Position numbers and translations under genes: made by a program | The notes under the pieces: model-generated | What the model was told of the DNA's origin: nothing | The model's database searches: none | The model's input: the letters and a program-made list of their open reading frames with translations, nothing else | NCBI GenBank assembly: GCA_902797705.1 | Contig: CADBTX010000128.1 | Span: 1-13,850, forward strand | Reading direction: 5' to 3' | Length of the DNA stretch: 13,850 nt | Source of the DNA: an uncultured Lachnospiraceae bacterium | Lineage (GTDB): Bacteria; Bacillota; Clostridia; Lachnospirales; Lachnospiraceae | Shown: positions 7,704 through 13,850 of the stretch, in pieces | Layout: each line of letters opens with the position of its first letter | Numbering within the stretch: position 1 is the first letter of the stretch

Positions 7704-9200
7704 CTATCTCCGGAAAGGATCCCTGTTTTTCTTCATCTCGTACATAACGGCGTCGGACTTTTTGATAAGCTCCTGAAGTTCGCCCTCATGTCCGTCCGGT
7801 TTTGCCACAACAGGTCCGAAGCTCATATCCACCTGGTACGGAAGATCCAGGGCACTGTTATGCTCTTTGATGACCTTCTCCATGTGGCTTCCGAACTCTT
7901 CCGCCGAACCGTTTATCACCTTCCGCTTTCCGATGATCAGGAATTCATCCCCTCCCGTCCGGAAGGCCATATCCCCTTCAAAGAGGGAATCCCTTATTAT
8001 GAGTGCCAGTTCCTTCAGGGCTCTGTCTCCCAGCTCATGACCGAAATTATCATTGATATATTTTAGCCCGTTCATATCAGCCACGCATATAAAGAGCGGC
8101 ACGTCTTCCCTTACCGCTTCCTCATACATTTTTTCTGAATAGTACTCCATTCCCTTCCTGTTATAGAAACCGGTGACCGGATCCGTGAGAAGCTCCTGTC
8201 TCAGCATCTTCTTTTCATTCTTAAGCCTTTTGTAGTGCTCCGTAGAGTCAGTAAGTACATAGAGACGGCCAAAGCTCTCACCCTGATAGAGAAGATCGTT
8301 TTCCTCAGGAGTATATATCCTCTCCCCGATCTCAACAGTCTCCCCGCGGGAAATGGCATTCATGATCTCAGCCACCACCGTCTCCGGCTTTTCCGTAAGC
8401 ACAGGGTAGAGATTCCGGGCAGGCTCATTGAAATACTGCACTTCTCCCTCGTTATCAATGGCGATTATCCCTTCGGAAAGCCGGTCGATCATGAAATCAC
8501 GGGCAATATCCCTGGCTCCCAGCAGGTCGTAGCGGAAGATCGCAATGTACATCAGCAGTGTGCTGATCAAAAAGCCCGGCATGGTGACATCATATACTTT
8601 AATGAAATGAATTGTCTGGATAATATAGAAAACGATTTCCACAAGAATGGCCGCCATGACAATGCTGAGACGCTTCCTTACCAGAGTCCTCTTTTCCCTT
8701 CTCCGGGTCCGGATAAGCAGGCCATATCCCGCCAGGATATATATGATCTGAATAAAGATGAGAAGCTGGTGGACGGGTCCGTTTCCGTGAATAAGCCTGG
8801 GAAAACCGTCCTCCAGAGTAAAATGCATGTCCGTATAGTAAAGGGCATGATCCTTTAAGCTCAGGATCACTCCGTATATGGCAAGGTGGATAAGTGCAAG
8901 GATCGTGATGATCAGATGTGGCAAATGCACCTTACAGAGCTCCAGAGTAAACAAAAACATGGCAAAAGCCACCCACACCCGCCCCGCATAGGAAAGCTGC
9001 AGGGCGGTTATATAGGCTTCTTCTGTCTCTGCCTTAAGCTCCAGAAGATAGCCGATACTGTTAATAAGAGTGGCTGCCGAAGCAAAAAAGAGATAACTGT
9101 GAAGGGTGGTCCTCCATCTCTTCAGTACGATCCAGCACTCGACATACAATCCGATGATACACAGATATTGAATGACCAAAACGGTCTGTAATGATACCAC
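7704..9200 (-). CDS. Seven-helix membrane diguanylate cyclase (GGDEF) with PAS-like domain
   Basis: This 498-residue protein probably makes cyclic di-GMP from GTP in response to an unknown signal. It has about seven hydrophobic segments (roughly 7-26, 35-55, 69-89, 96-113, 143-163, 178-197, 209-224), resembling the 7TM N-terminal module of some histidine kinases. A PAS-like region follows (about 236-320, IDRLSEGIIAIDNEGEVQYFNEP), then a short coiled linker and a GGDEF domain (about 335-493). The domain carries DPVTGFYNRKG, ADMNGLKYINDNFGHELGD and an intact GGDEF at 416-420. The usual RxxD inhibitory site five residues upstream reads FEGD, so the arginine is missing. The start is GTG with AAGGAGG and a 7-base spacing. 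Residues 221-318 match the histidine kinase at the right end in 57 of 98 ungapped positions by hand count. No phosphodiesterase domain is present. Confidence 0.9.
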   Translation of the reverse strand: MVSLQTVLVIQYLCIIGLYVECWIVLKRWRTTLHSYLFFASAATLINSIGYLLELKAETEEAYITALQLSYAGRVWVAFAMFLFTLELCKVHLPHLIITILALIHLAIYGVILSLKDHALYYTDMHFTLEDGFPRLIHGNGPVHQLLIFIQIIYILAGYGLLIRTRRREKRTLVRKRLSIVMAAILVEIVFYIIQTIHFIKVYDVTMPGFLISTLLMYIAIFRYDLLGARDIARDFMIDRLSEGIIAIDNEGEVQYFNEPARNLYPVLTEKPETVVAEIMNAISRGETVEIGERIYTPEENDLLYQGESFGRLYVLTDSTEHYKRLKNEKKMLRQELLTDPVTGFYNRKGMEYYSEKMYEEAVREDVPLFICVADMNGLKYINDNFGHELGDRALKELALIIRDSLFEGDMAFRTGGDEFLIIGKRKVINGSAEEFGSHMEKVIKEHNSALDLPYQVDMSFGPVVAKPDGHEGELQELIKKSDAVMYEMKKNRDPFRR

Positions 9201-9242
9201 CGAAATCCCTCCTTACCTTTTTTGAGACCTGGTATAGCTGTT

Positions 9243-9278
9243 ATTTTATCATAACTCAGGTTGAAGGAGAAATTTCAA
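9243..9278 (-). promoter_or_regulatory. Candidate promoter of the diguanylate cyclase gene
   Basis: The 81-base gap before this gene holds TTGAAA (9273-9278) followed after 19 bases by TATGAT (9248-9253), which runs into TAAAAT (9243-9248). TAAAAT could be the -10 instead, with a poor -35 (TTCTCC) 17 bases upstream. Either would give a leader of roughly 35-40 bases ending in AAGGAGGG. The A+T-rich character and position support a promoter, but neither pairing is ideal. No terminator for the preceding DUF4097 gene was found, so read-through is also possible. Confidence 0.35.
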
Positions 9279-9281
9279 TCT

Positions 9282-10100
9282 TTATTTACTGTACCTGCTA
9301 CCCTGATCGACCCCGTTGACCTTAATGGTCCCGACATCGGTTGTCAATGATACCCGGTTTTCTGCGGGATCCGACGGACAGTTATAGTCAATGCTTCCCA
9401 CGTTTGTCTCTCCGGTAAGAGCGCCGAATTCTCCGTTTATCGTTATATTTCCCACATCCGAACTGACTCCTGCCTGATGAGCGCTGGTGCTGTCAACACT
9501 GATGTTTCCGGCATCCGTTTTAATATTGAGTTCTTTTGCTTCCGAATCGGAAACACTCACGTTCCCGGCATCGGCTTCGAGGGTTAATACCGTTGCCCTT
9601 ACGCCATCCGTACTGATATTTCCGGTGTCGGCTTCAAACTTCGCTTCTCCCACGGAAATATCCCCGACCCTTATATTGCCCACATCCGTCTCCGAGGAAA
9701 GGCTTATAAGGCTGCTGTCCTCCGGCAGGGTTATGGTCATACGACTCTCTTTGCCAAATAATCCCGTGCCCACCTGGAAAAACCTGTTTTTCGCCTTCCT
9801 GTCGGAGATCACAAGTTTCCCCTCATCAATCCTGAACTCCGGTCTTAAGTGCTCCGCGCATTCATAACTAAGGCTGTAGTCATCTCCCTGCTTTATCTCC
9901 ACATTGAATACGTCCAGATCCAGATCTATGGAATCTATCCTGTCAAATGTCACTGTATCGGAGACAATTTTACTCTCCTGCCCTGTCCCGAAGCGGAAAA
10001 GAGGGACCGCATACCTGAATACATGTATGTAAAGACCGGCCAGTATGCATACAGCGGTCACCGACTTAAGGATGACCAGATATTTCTTTCTATCCATCAA
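9282..10100 (-). CDS. DUF4097-type membrane-anchored repeat protein
   Basis: The 272-residue protein starts with a short basic tip (DRKK) and a hydrophobic segment at about 7-26, likely an uncleaved signal anchor, so the rest should face outside the membrane. From about residue 55 it shows the strand-rich DUF4097 pattern: repeats with core D-x-G-N-I/V at 139, 158, 177, 196 and 215, an exact 19-residue period, then degenerate copies at 233 (NVGS) and 255 (DVGT). Such repeats are expected to stack as a parallel beta structure. Biochemical function is unknown in the family. Its ATG overlaps the stop of the upstream HAAS-type gene by four bases, and a second ATG follows immediately, so the two proteins are almost certainly made together and may interact. 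It could be an adhesin-like or signal-binding partner; this is inference. Confidence 0.85.
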   Translation of the reverse strand: MMDRKKYLVILKSVTAVCILAGLYIHVFRYAVPLFRFGTGQESKIVSDTVTFDRIDSIDLDLDVFNVEIKQGDDYSLSYECAEHLRPEFRIDEGKLVISDRKAKNRFFQVGTGLFGKESRMTITLPEDSSLISLSSETDVGNIRVGDISVGEAKFEADTGNISTDGVRATVLTLEADAGNVSVSDSEAKELNIKTDAGNISVDSTSAHQAGVSSDVGNITINGEFGALTGETNVGSIDYNCPSDPAENRVSLTTDVGTIKVNGVDQGSRYSK

Positions 10101-11128
10101 CTTATGCCCCCTTCTTCCTTTCCCAGATTCGTTTCTATCACCTTACGGATCACCCAGGCCACCGGCCATATTATCCAGGTTATGTGCCAGTTAAATGTAA
10201 GGAAACTCCACATCAGATACAGGCACAGCACAGTAGTACCGTACACAGACATAAAGAAATCCAGATTCTCATTTTCATATCTGTATTTCTTATTCTTTTC
10301 CTTTGAGGAATAATTCCCTTTGACGGTATTCCCGCTGTTAAGCTTTAACAGCCTGTTATAGGATCCCGTTATGGATCCGCTCAGCACGATAAGGAATACT
10401 CCTATGGCCACCAAAAGAAAAAGAAGAGCAGCTCCCATGTTTTCCATCACCATCCCGTGGAATCCCATAAGATCCCCGTCCATCAGTACAGAAGGCACCA
10501 GACTCAGTATACAGAACATTATCCCCACCACCTTCATTGCTATGAGAGATACAGCGGAACGGTCCTTCTCATTCTGAACATGGTTAAATGTAGCGTAATC
10601 CAGGAAACAGGGTTCTTCCCTTAAGTATCTCCATCTGGCACCTGCCATGGATGAGGCTATGATAAGTGCCACACCTGCCGCCAGGAAAACAAACATACCT
10701 GCCACAAACATCCTGCTTACTACCGTGTCCGGTCCGTCATATCCAAATAATCCTTCACCCAGCATCGGCCAGGAAACTGACAGGATACATAATGCTATTC
10801 CGGCAGCCCTTAGGAGTCCCAGCCTTGAGGAACTCTTTATGAACATGACAGCCTCCTCTTTGCTTACCTGTCTTCCGTTATTCTCCTCTTCCCCGGCGGA
10901 TGCAGAAGGCATATTTCCACGGATCCCAAGGTCATCTGCCAGTTCATCAAGATTTCCGAATTCGGAAATGACCGTACCCACCGCTTCATTCTCGCTCTGT
11001 CCGGAAGCCGTGAGCTCATCATATTTATCTTCCATCATCTGAAGCAGTTCGTCCTTTGCCCTCAACACTTCAGGGGTGTTGGGAAGGTTTGCGAACATGG
11101 ATTCCAGATAGTTTCTTATAGTTTCCAT
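10097..11128 (-). CDS. HAAS/DUF1700-like six-helix membrane protein
   Basis: I chose the ATG at 11126-11128, giving 343 residues, because AAGGAG stands 9 bases before it; an in-frame ATG 33 bases upstream has no ribosome binding site. Residues 1-70 form a helical cytoplasmic domain (METIRNYLESMF, then AKDELLQMMEDKYDELTASGQSENEAV and VISEFGNLDELADDLGI), typical of the HAAS or DUF1700 / permease-prefix domains encoded beside PadR regulators. About six hydrophobic segments follow (near 103-120, 138-160, 198-216, 230-252, 290-308, 310-328), the last with WHITWIIWPVAWVI, a motif I associate with these systems. The gene lies 91 bases after padR and overlaps the DUF4097 gene by four bases. The likely role is a membrane signalling partner in a PadR-controlled envelope response; the ligand and mechanism are unknown. 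Confidence 0.8.
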   Translation of the reverse strand: METIRNYLESMFANLPNTPEVLRAKDELLQMMEDKYDELTASGQSENEAVGTVISEFGNLDELADDLGIRGNMPSASAGEEENNGRQVSKEEAVMFIKSSSRLGLLRAAGIALCILSVSWPMLGEGLFGYDGPDTVVSRMFVAGMFVFLAAGVALIIASSMAGARWRYLREEPCFLDYATFNHVQNEKDRSAVSLIAMKVVGIMFCILSLVPSVLMDGDLMGFHGMVMENMGAALLFLLVAIGVFLIVLSGSITGSYNRLLKLNSGNTVKGNYSSKEKNKKYRYENENLDFFMSVYGTTVLCLYLMWSFLTFNWHITWIIWPVAWVIRKVIETNLGKEEGGIS

Positions 11129-11219
11129 TATTTGTATCTCCTTCTTTTTGCGCCACGGCATTTAAGTTTTGCTTCAAAGAGCCGCGGCTTTACGTACAGA
11201 AAAGGTTTCATAGAAATCT

Positions 11220-11558
11220 TTACGGTACGATAAACTTCCCGACCACTTCCCGGGTCAGTATCCACTCACTGCACTTTTCCTTGTAATAAGCCTTTCCTCT
11301 GTCTGTGATCCGGTAATAGGTCCGCTTCTTACCATTTCCCGTTTCCCCGGGATCGGCTGTGTAGGATTCGATGTAGCCGTTCTTTTCCATTCTGGTGAAG
11401 GCCGAATACAGGGTTGTTTCCTTCATCACATACTTTTCCTCGGTGATACGTCTGATCTCCTTTGATATCTGATATCCGTAGGACGGCCCGTTTATCAGGA
11501 CCGATAATATCATGGTATCGTTATAGCCTCGTATCACATCACTGCTAATGGCCAACAC
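11220..11558 (-). CDS. PadR-family transcriptional regulator
   Basis: This short (112-residue) winged-helix protein belongs to the small PadR group that consists of little more than the DNA-binding domain and a dimerisation helix. Family landmarks are LINGPSYGYQISKEIRR (21-37), ETTLYSAFTRMEKNGYIES (47-65) and RTYYRITDRGKAYY (79-92), with a GETGNGKK wing. The start is ambiguous: AAGGAGG is 4 bases before a GTG (11556-11558) and 7 bases before the next codon, TTG (11553-11555); the latter has the better spacing and would remove one residue. It is first in an operon with the HAAS-type and DUF4097 genes. A 14-bp repeat array over its promoter and leader suggests autorepression. What inducer it senses cannot be told; the HAAS protein may modulate it. 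Confidence 0.9.
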   Translation of the reverse strand: MLAISSDVIRGYNDTMILSVLINGPSYGYQISKEIRRITEEKYVMKETTLYSAFTRMEKNGYIESYTADPGETGNGKKRTYYRITDRGKAYYKEKCSEWILTREVVGKFIVP

Positions 11559-11573
11559 TCCACCTCCTTCCGT

Positions 11574-11657
11574 AAAGATACTGCGTTATTCATACTACGT
11601 TCGCCGTACTACGTTTGTAGTACTATGTCTGTCGTAGTACGACTGTCGTTATACTAT
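11574..11657. repeat. Tandem 14-bp repeat array, probable PadR operator
   Basis: Six units with an exact 14-base pitch begin at 11574, 11588, 11602, 11616, 11630 and 11644. On the plus strand the first four share RTACTRYGTY (ATACTGCGTT, ATACTACGTT, GTACTACGTT, GTACTATGTC). The fifth and sixth share TGTCGT at their start, and the sixth covers the -10 box. Inside the array, GTACTAC-GTTT-GTAGTAC (11606-11623) is a perfect inverted repeat, and GTACTA/TAGTAC recurs around a nine-base spacer (11620-11640). TACT/AGTA half-sites are typical of PadR targets. The array runs from the -10 element through the untranslated leader to about 15 bases before the padR start, so bound repressor would block initiation and perhaps elongation. 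Confidence 0.8.
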
Positions 11658-11679
11658 CACAGGAGGAAAATGATGTCAA
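11651..11679 (-). promoter_or_regulatory. Sigma-A promoter of the padR operon
   Basis: On the minus strand a perfect TTGACA (11674-11679) is followed by a 17-base spacer and TAGTAT (11651-11656), a near-consensus sigma-A promoter. Transcription should start near 11644, inside the 14-bp repeat array. Such a strong promoter, with repeats over its -10 and start site, fits a unit kept off by its own PadR product until induced. Confidence 0.85.
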
Positions 11680-11706
11680 CACATAAAAATCAGAAAATCC
11701 ACCGGG

Positions 11707-11743
11707 AAAAAGAAAACCCGGAAAGTCTCATGCTTCCCGGGTT
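11707..11743 (-). terminator. Intrinsic terminator of the LytTR regulator gene
   Basis: Nine bases after the stop codon of the response regulator, the minus strand reads AACCCGGGAAG, a seven-base loop, then CTTTCCGGGTT. This is an 11-pair stem with one G-T pair, followed by TTTTCTTTTT. It is a clear Rho-independent terminator and separates the two-component unit from the PadR operon. Confidence 0.92.
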
Positions 11744-11752
11744 CAGCTCTGA

Positions 11753-12496
11753 TTAAAATCTGTAGTCCATGTAGGCGTCCAGCACCTCCTGATATCTGCT
11801 TTTGGAAACAGGAAGCACCTCGTTGTTCCTAAGGGTGATCTCCGTCTTTGTAAGTTTGTCAACGGCTCCTATATTTACCGCTATGGATTCATGGCACCTG
11901 ACAAAGGCTCTGTCATCATGATTGTTTTCCATATATTCGCCAAATCCGATCCTTAAGGTGGGCGGGGACACCGTCTCCCCCGACAGCATGTGATAGGTAA
12001 CCACATGATTCCTGTATTCTATGTACAGGATCTCTTCACATCTTAAAGTCCTGAATCCCCCCTTTACCTTTACGGTAACGGTCCTCCCGGTTCCCAGATC
12101 CACTCTGGACAAGGCCAGATCCAGAGTGGAAAACAGTTTTTCTCTGTCAATGGGCTTTAATATATAGTTAACCGGATTCACATCAAAGGATTCCAGCGCA
12201 TAGGAGCTCTCCGAAGTTGCAAAGATGATCTCCGCTTCAGGCTGATTCCACTTAAGTTCTCTGGCAGCCTGTATACCGCTGAGCATGGGCATCACTATAT
12301 CCAGAACATAGATATGAGGAAGAAATCTGGCACACTCCTCAATGAGATCATCCGGATGGTCGAACACCCTGACCTTTGCAGGAACAGTTTTTTCCTTCAG
12401 ATATTCATCCACAAGGCCCCTGACCCTTTCCCGGTCAGCGTTGTCATCATCGCATATCGCGATTCGGAGTATAGATCCGTCTCCGGAGTCTTCCAT
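11753..12496 (-). CDS. LytTR-family response regulator
   Basis: The 247-residue protein has a receiver domain (about 10-130) and a LytTR DNA-binding domain (about 138-247). The receiver shows the acidic cluster DDD at 16-18, phospho-acceptor Asp66 in VLDIVMP, Thr94/Ser95 in FATSES and Lys114 in LKPID. The LytTR part has VKVKGGFRTLRCEEILYIEYRNHVVTYH, FVRCHESIAVN and LPVSKSRYQEV. Regulators of this kind (AgrA/VirR-like) bind short direct repeats upstream of targets; no matching site was identified in the window. It is downstream of a GHKL kinase and a small cysteine-rich gene (16-base gap) and ends at a terminator, so kinase and regulator form a cognate pair. The N-terminal eight residues before LRIAICDDD are an unusual short extension; a later start has no support. 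Confidence 0.93.
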   Translation of the reverse strand: MEDSGDGSILRIAICDDDNADRERVRGLVDEYLKEKTVPAKVRVFDHPDDLIEECARFLPHIYVLDIVMPMLSGIQAARELKWNQPEAEIIFATSESSYALESFDVNPVNYILKPIDREKLFSTLDLALSRVDLGTGRTVTVKVKGGFRTLRCEEILYIEYRNHVVTYHMLSGETVSPPTLRIGFGEYMENNHDDRAFVRCHESIAVNIGAVDKLTKTEITLRNNEVLPVSKSRYQEVLDAYMDYRF

Positions 12497-12512
12497 AATA
12501 CCTCTTTTCCTT

Positions 12513-12725
12513 TCAATCCATTATCTTCTCCGGCCATCTGCAGATACCCACCTCAAGAACCTGTTCTTCCTTCAGGTGAAAGTCTGCATATCTGCAATAC
12601 CAGCATCCCTTCAGGCAGGAAATGGCGTCTCTTCTCGGAGTATACGCCGGACATATATCCTCCGGCCATACGCTGCCCATTTTCTTCGGGACCTCATATT
12701 CATTTGTTCTTCGGGGTAAGCTCAT
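12513..12725 (-). CDS. Small cysteine-rich protein with CX3CX2C motif, unrecognised
   Basis: I do not recognise this 70-residue protein. It has five cysteines (25, 37, 41, 44, 62) in ICPAYTP, CLKGCWYC and VGICRWP, with aromatic residues around them, which argues for a folded metal or iron-sulfur site rather than a chance reading frame. CLKGCWYC fits the CX3CX2C spacing used by radical SAM enzymes, but the chain is far too short for that fold. The first ATG lacks a ribosome binding site; Met16 (ATG at 12678-12680) has GAGG 11 bases upstream and would give 55 residues that keep all five cysteines. It lies 78 bases after the kinase and 16 bases before the LytTR regulator, so it is probably co-transcribed with them and might act in their signalling. 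No signal peptide or membrane segment is seen. Confidence 0.65.
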   Translation of the reverse strand: MSLPRRTNEYEVPKKMGSVWPEDICPAYTPRRDAISCLKGCWYCRYADFHLKEEQVLEVGICRWPEKIMD

Positions 12726-12803
12726 ATCATAAAATCTATCAAAAAAAGGATAAACCGTACAAATCTCACTTATTCCGCCATTATTTGCACTGATTTACAC
12801 GAT

Positions 12804-13850
12804 CTAGTTTATTATCATCCTTACCCTGAATACATGTTCATCGGCAATATATCTGATCTCGCTCCCGCTCTCACGCACAAATGCCAGTACACTCTTTGTC
12901 CCGACCCCGTGGCCAGCCTCGGTGGAGAAGGGATGTCCCTCCCCGTTTAGGGGCACCTTTTCCCTGCATGGATTGGATATTTCCAATAACAGCTGTTCTT
13001 TATATTTTGCCCTGATCTCTATATACCGCTCTTTCACGGGAAGCTCCTCGCAGGCATGAATGGCATTCTCCAGAAGATTGCTTATGGCAATGGCGAGCTG
13101 CATCTCGTCTGCCCCCGGATCAAAGGGAATATTTGCGGAAGCTCTTACGGCTATATCCTTCTTTTCCGCAATATGGGCGTAATGGCTGATGGCGGCGTTA
13201 ACAGTAGCGTTTTCACAGAATCTGGCAGCGCTCCTCGGTTCATCCTTTAAGCGCTCCTCCAGGCATTTCTTTGCCTCATCTGTTTCCCCTTCCTGAAGAA
13301 GAGACAAAAGAAGGGCTTCAAAGTGTCTTCTGTCATGCCTCATTGCCCTGTCCTGCTGCACCATCTCCTCAGCGGTGAGAAGCCTTTCCCTCATGGTCTT
13401 CGCCGCCATCTCCAGTATGGCCGCATCGGATTTAAGCTTATACTCCTTCTCTTTAAGAGCGGTGACATCCACCAGGGCGTAGAGCTTTCCAAGGCTTTCT
13501 CCCCTGTTCTTGAGATCGTTTTCCTCAGGCTTGTATATCCTGTCATTTAAGGTTATGGTCTCACCCTCAAGCACAGCCTCCTTTACGACCCTCACCACGC
13601 TTTCCGGATGACTGTCCATATCCGGAAAGAAAAGCTTCATAGGCTCATTGTAATACCTGACCCTCCCCTCGTTATCAATGGCTATAACGCCTTCCGACAG
13701 CCTGTCGATCACGAATTCCCGGGCGATATCCACGATCTCAAGAAGATCGTACCTGAAAATACCTATGAACATGGCAACGGTCAGGATAAGGTTTCCGAAT
13801 ATGGAGATATCAAAGGAATATGTAATGGCAAGAACATGGCCGATCTGCAT
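12804..13850 (-). CDS. GHKL-type sensor histidine kinase, C-terminal part, cut by window edge
   Basis: The 5' part lies beyond the right edge; the 348 visible residues should not be read as a full protein although an ATG happens to fall at the edge. The sequence begins in a membrane segment (about 15-33), then has a PAS-like domain (46-128, IDRLSEGVIAIDNEGRVRYYNEP), a helical linker, the phospho-acceptor region MRHDRRH (His172, typical HD-xx-H form of AgrC/LytS-like kinases), and a GHKL ATPase domain. The N-box is SNLLENAIHACE (257-268) and the G-box GHGVGTKS (313-320). Residues 31-128 align without gaps to the diguanylate cyclase at 7704-9200, so the missing N-terminus is probably a seven-helix sensor. 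It phosphorylates, most likely, the LytTR regulator encoded two genes downstream. The ligand is unknown. Confidence 0.93.
   Translation of the reverse strand: MQIGHVLAITYSFDISIFGNLILTVAMFIGIFRYDLLEIVDIAREFVIDRLSEGVIAIDNEGRVRYYNEPMKLFFPDMDSHPESVVRVVKEAVLEGETITLNDRIYKPEENDLKNRGESLGKLYALVDVTALKEKEYKLKSDAAILEMAAKTMRERLLTAEEMVQQDRAMRHDRRHFEALLLSLLQEGETDEAKKCLEERLKDEPRSAARFCENATVNAAISHYAHIAEKKDIAVRASANIPFDPGADEMQLAIAISNLLENAIHACEELPVKERYIEIRAKYKEQLLLEISNPCREKVPLNGEGHPFSTEAGHGVGTKSVLAFVRESGSEIRYIADEHVFRVRMIIN

Noticed and set aside
11129..11161. Upstream ATG adding 11 residues (MPWRKKKEIQI) to the HAAS-type protein
   Set aside because: No ribosome binding site precedes it, while the ATG at 11126-11128 has AAGGAG at 9 bases and begins exactly where the conserved helical domain starts.
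11574..11657. The CTACGTT repeats as LytTR binding sites for the neighbouring response regulator
   Set aside because: LytTR sites are pairs of about nine-base repeats with a spacing near 21-22 bases and an AGTT-like core; the 14-base pitch and TACT/AGTA symmetry fit a PadR operator better.
11702..11721. Second hairpin CCGGG/CCCGG flanking the A-rich tract near the LytTR terminator, as a plus-strand terminator
   Set aside because: The arms are only five bases, no plus-strand gene ends here, and the tract already serves the strong minus-strand terminator.
12726..12803. A promoter between the kinase and the cysteine-rich gene
   Set aside because: The gap is A+T-rich with -10-like strings such as TAGATT, but no convincing -35 at proper spacing was found; co-transcription is the simpler reading.
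12804..13850. Kinase read as complete because an ATG falls exactly at the window edge
   Set aside because: The paralogous cyclase has about 190 more residues of membrane helices upstream of the matching point, and the visible part starts in a membrane segment, so the gene is truncated by the window.

Overview
The window looks like a stretch of chromosome from an anaerobic Clostridia species, most likely in or near the Lachnospiraceae. This rests on the gene order murE-priA-def-fmt-yugP-rsmB, a thiolase under a clostridial-type Rex operator, GHKL/LytTR signalling proteins and strong AGGAGG-type ribosome binding sites. Genus and species cannot be read from the sequence. Every gene I accept is on the minus strand, so transcription runs from high to low coordinates, and both ends of the window cut a gene.

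Reading in the direction of transcription, the first unit (13850 to about 11700) is a two-component system: the C-terminal part of a GHKL histidine kinase, a 70-residue cysteine-rich protein I do not recognise, and a LytTR response regulator, closed by a strong intrinsic terminator. The second unit (about 11680 to 9282) is a PadR-HAAS-DUF4097 operon: a small PadR repressor, a six-helix membrane protein with an N-terminal HAAS/DUF1700-like helical domain, and a membrane-anchored repeat protein. Its near-consensus promoter is followed by a tandem array of 14-bp repeats that is probably the PadR operator. The third unit (about 9280 to 7620) is a single seven-helix membrane diguanylate cyclase. 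Its sensor half is closely related to that of the histidine kinase, so two paralogous receptors with different outputs flank the PadR operon.

The fourth unit (about 7610 to 1) begins with acetyl-CoA acetyltransferase (thl). A textbook-like Rex operator overlaps the -10 box of its promoter, so expression should respond to the NADH/NAD+ ratio. The gene is followed after only 9 bases by murE, then priA, def, fmt, a YugP-type zinc protease and rsmB, with short gaps or overlaps and no visible terminator. Fermentative carbon metabolism therefore sits at the head of a unit for cell-wall synthesis, replication restart, N-terminal formyl-methionine handling and rRNA methylation.

The observations most worth following are the 14-bp operator array, the shared sensor module on two kinds of output, the small CX3CX2C protein between kinase and regulator, and the possible coupling of essential housekeeping genes to a Rex-controlled thiolase. 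No stretch longer than 300 bases lacks a gene. I saw no RNA genes, CRISPR arrays, insertion sequences or phage genes.
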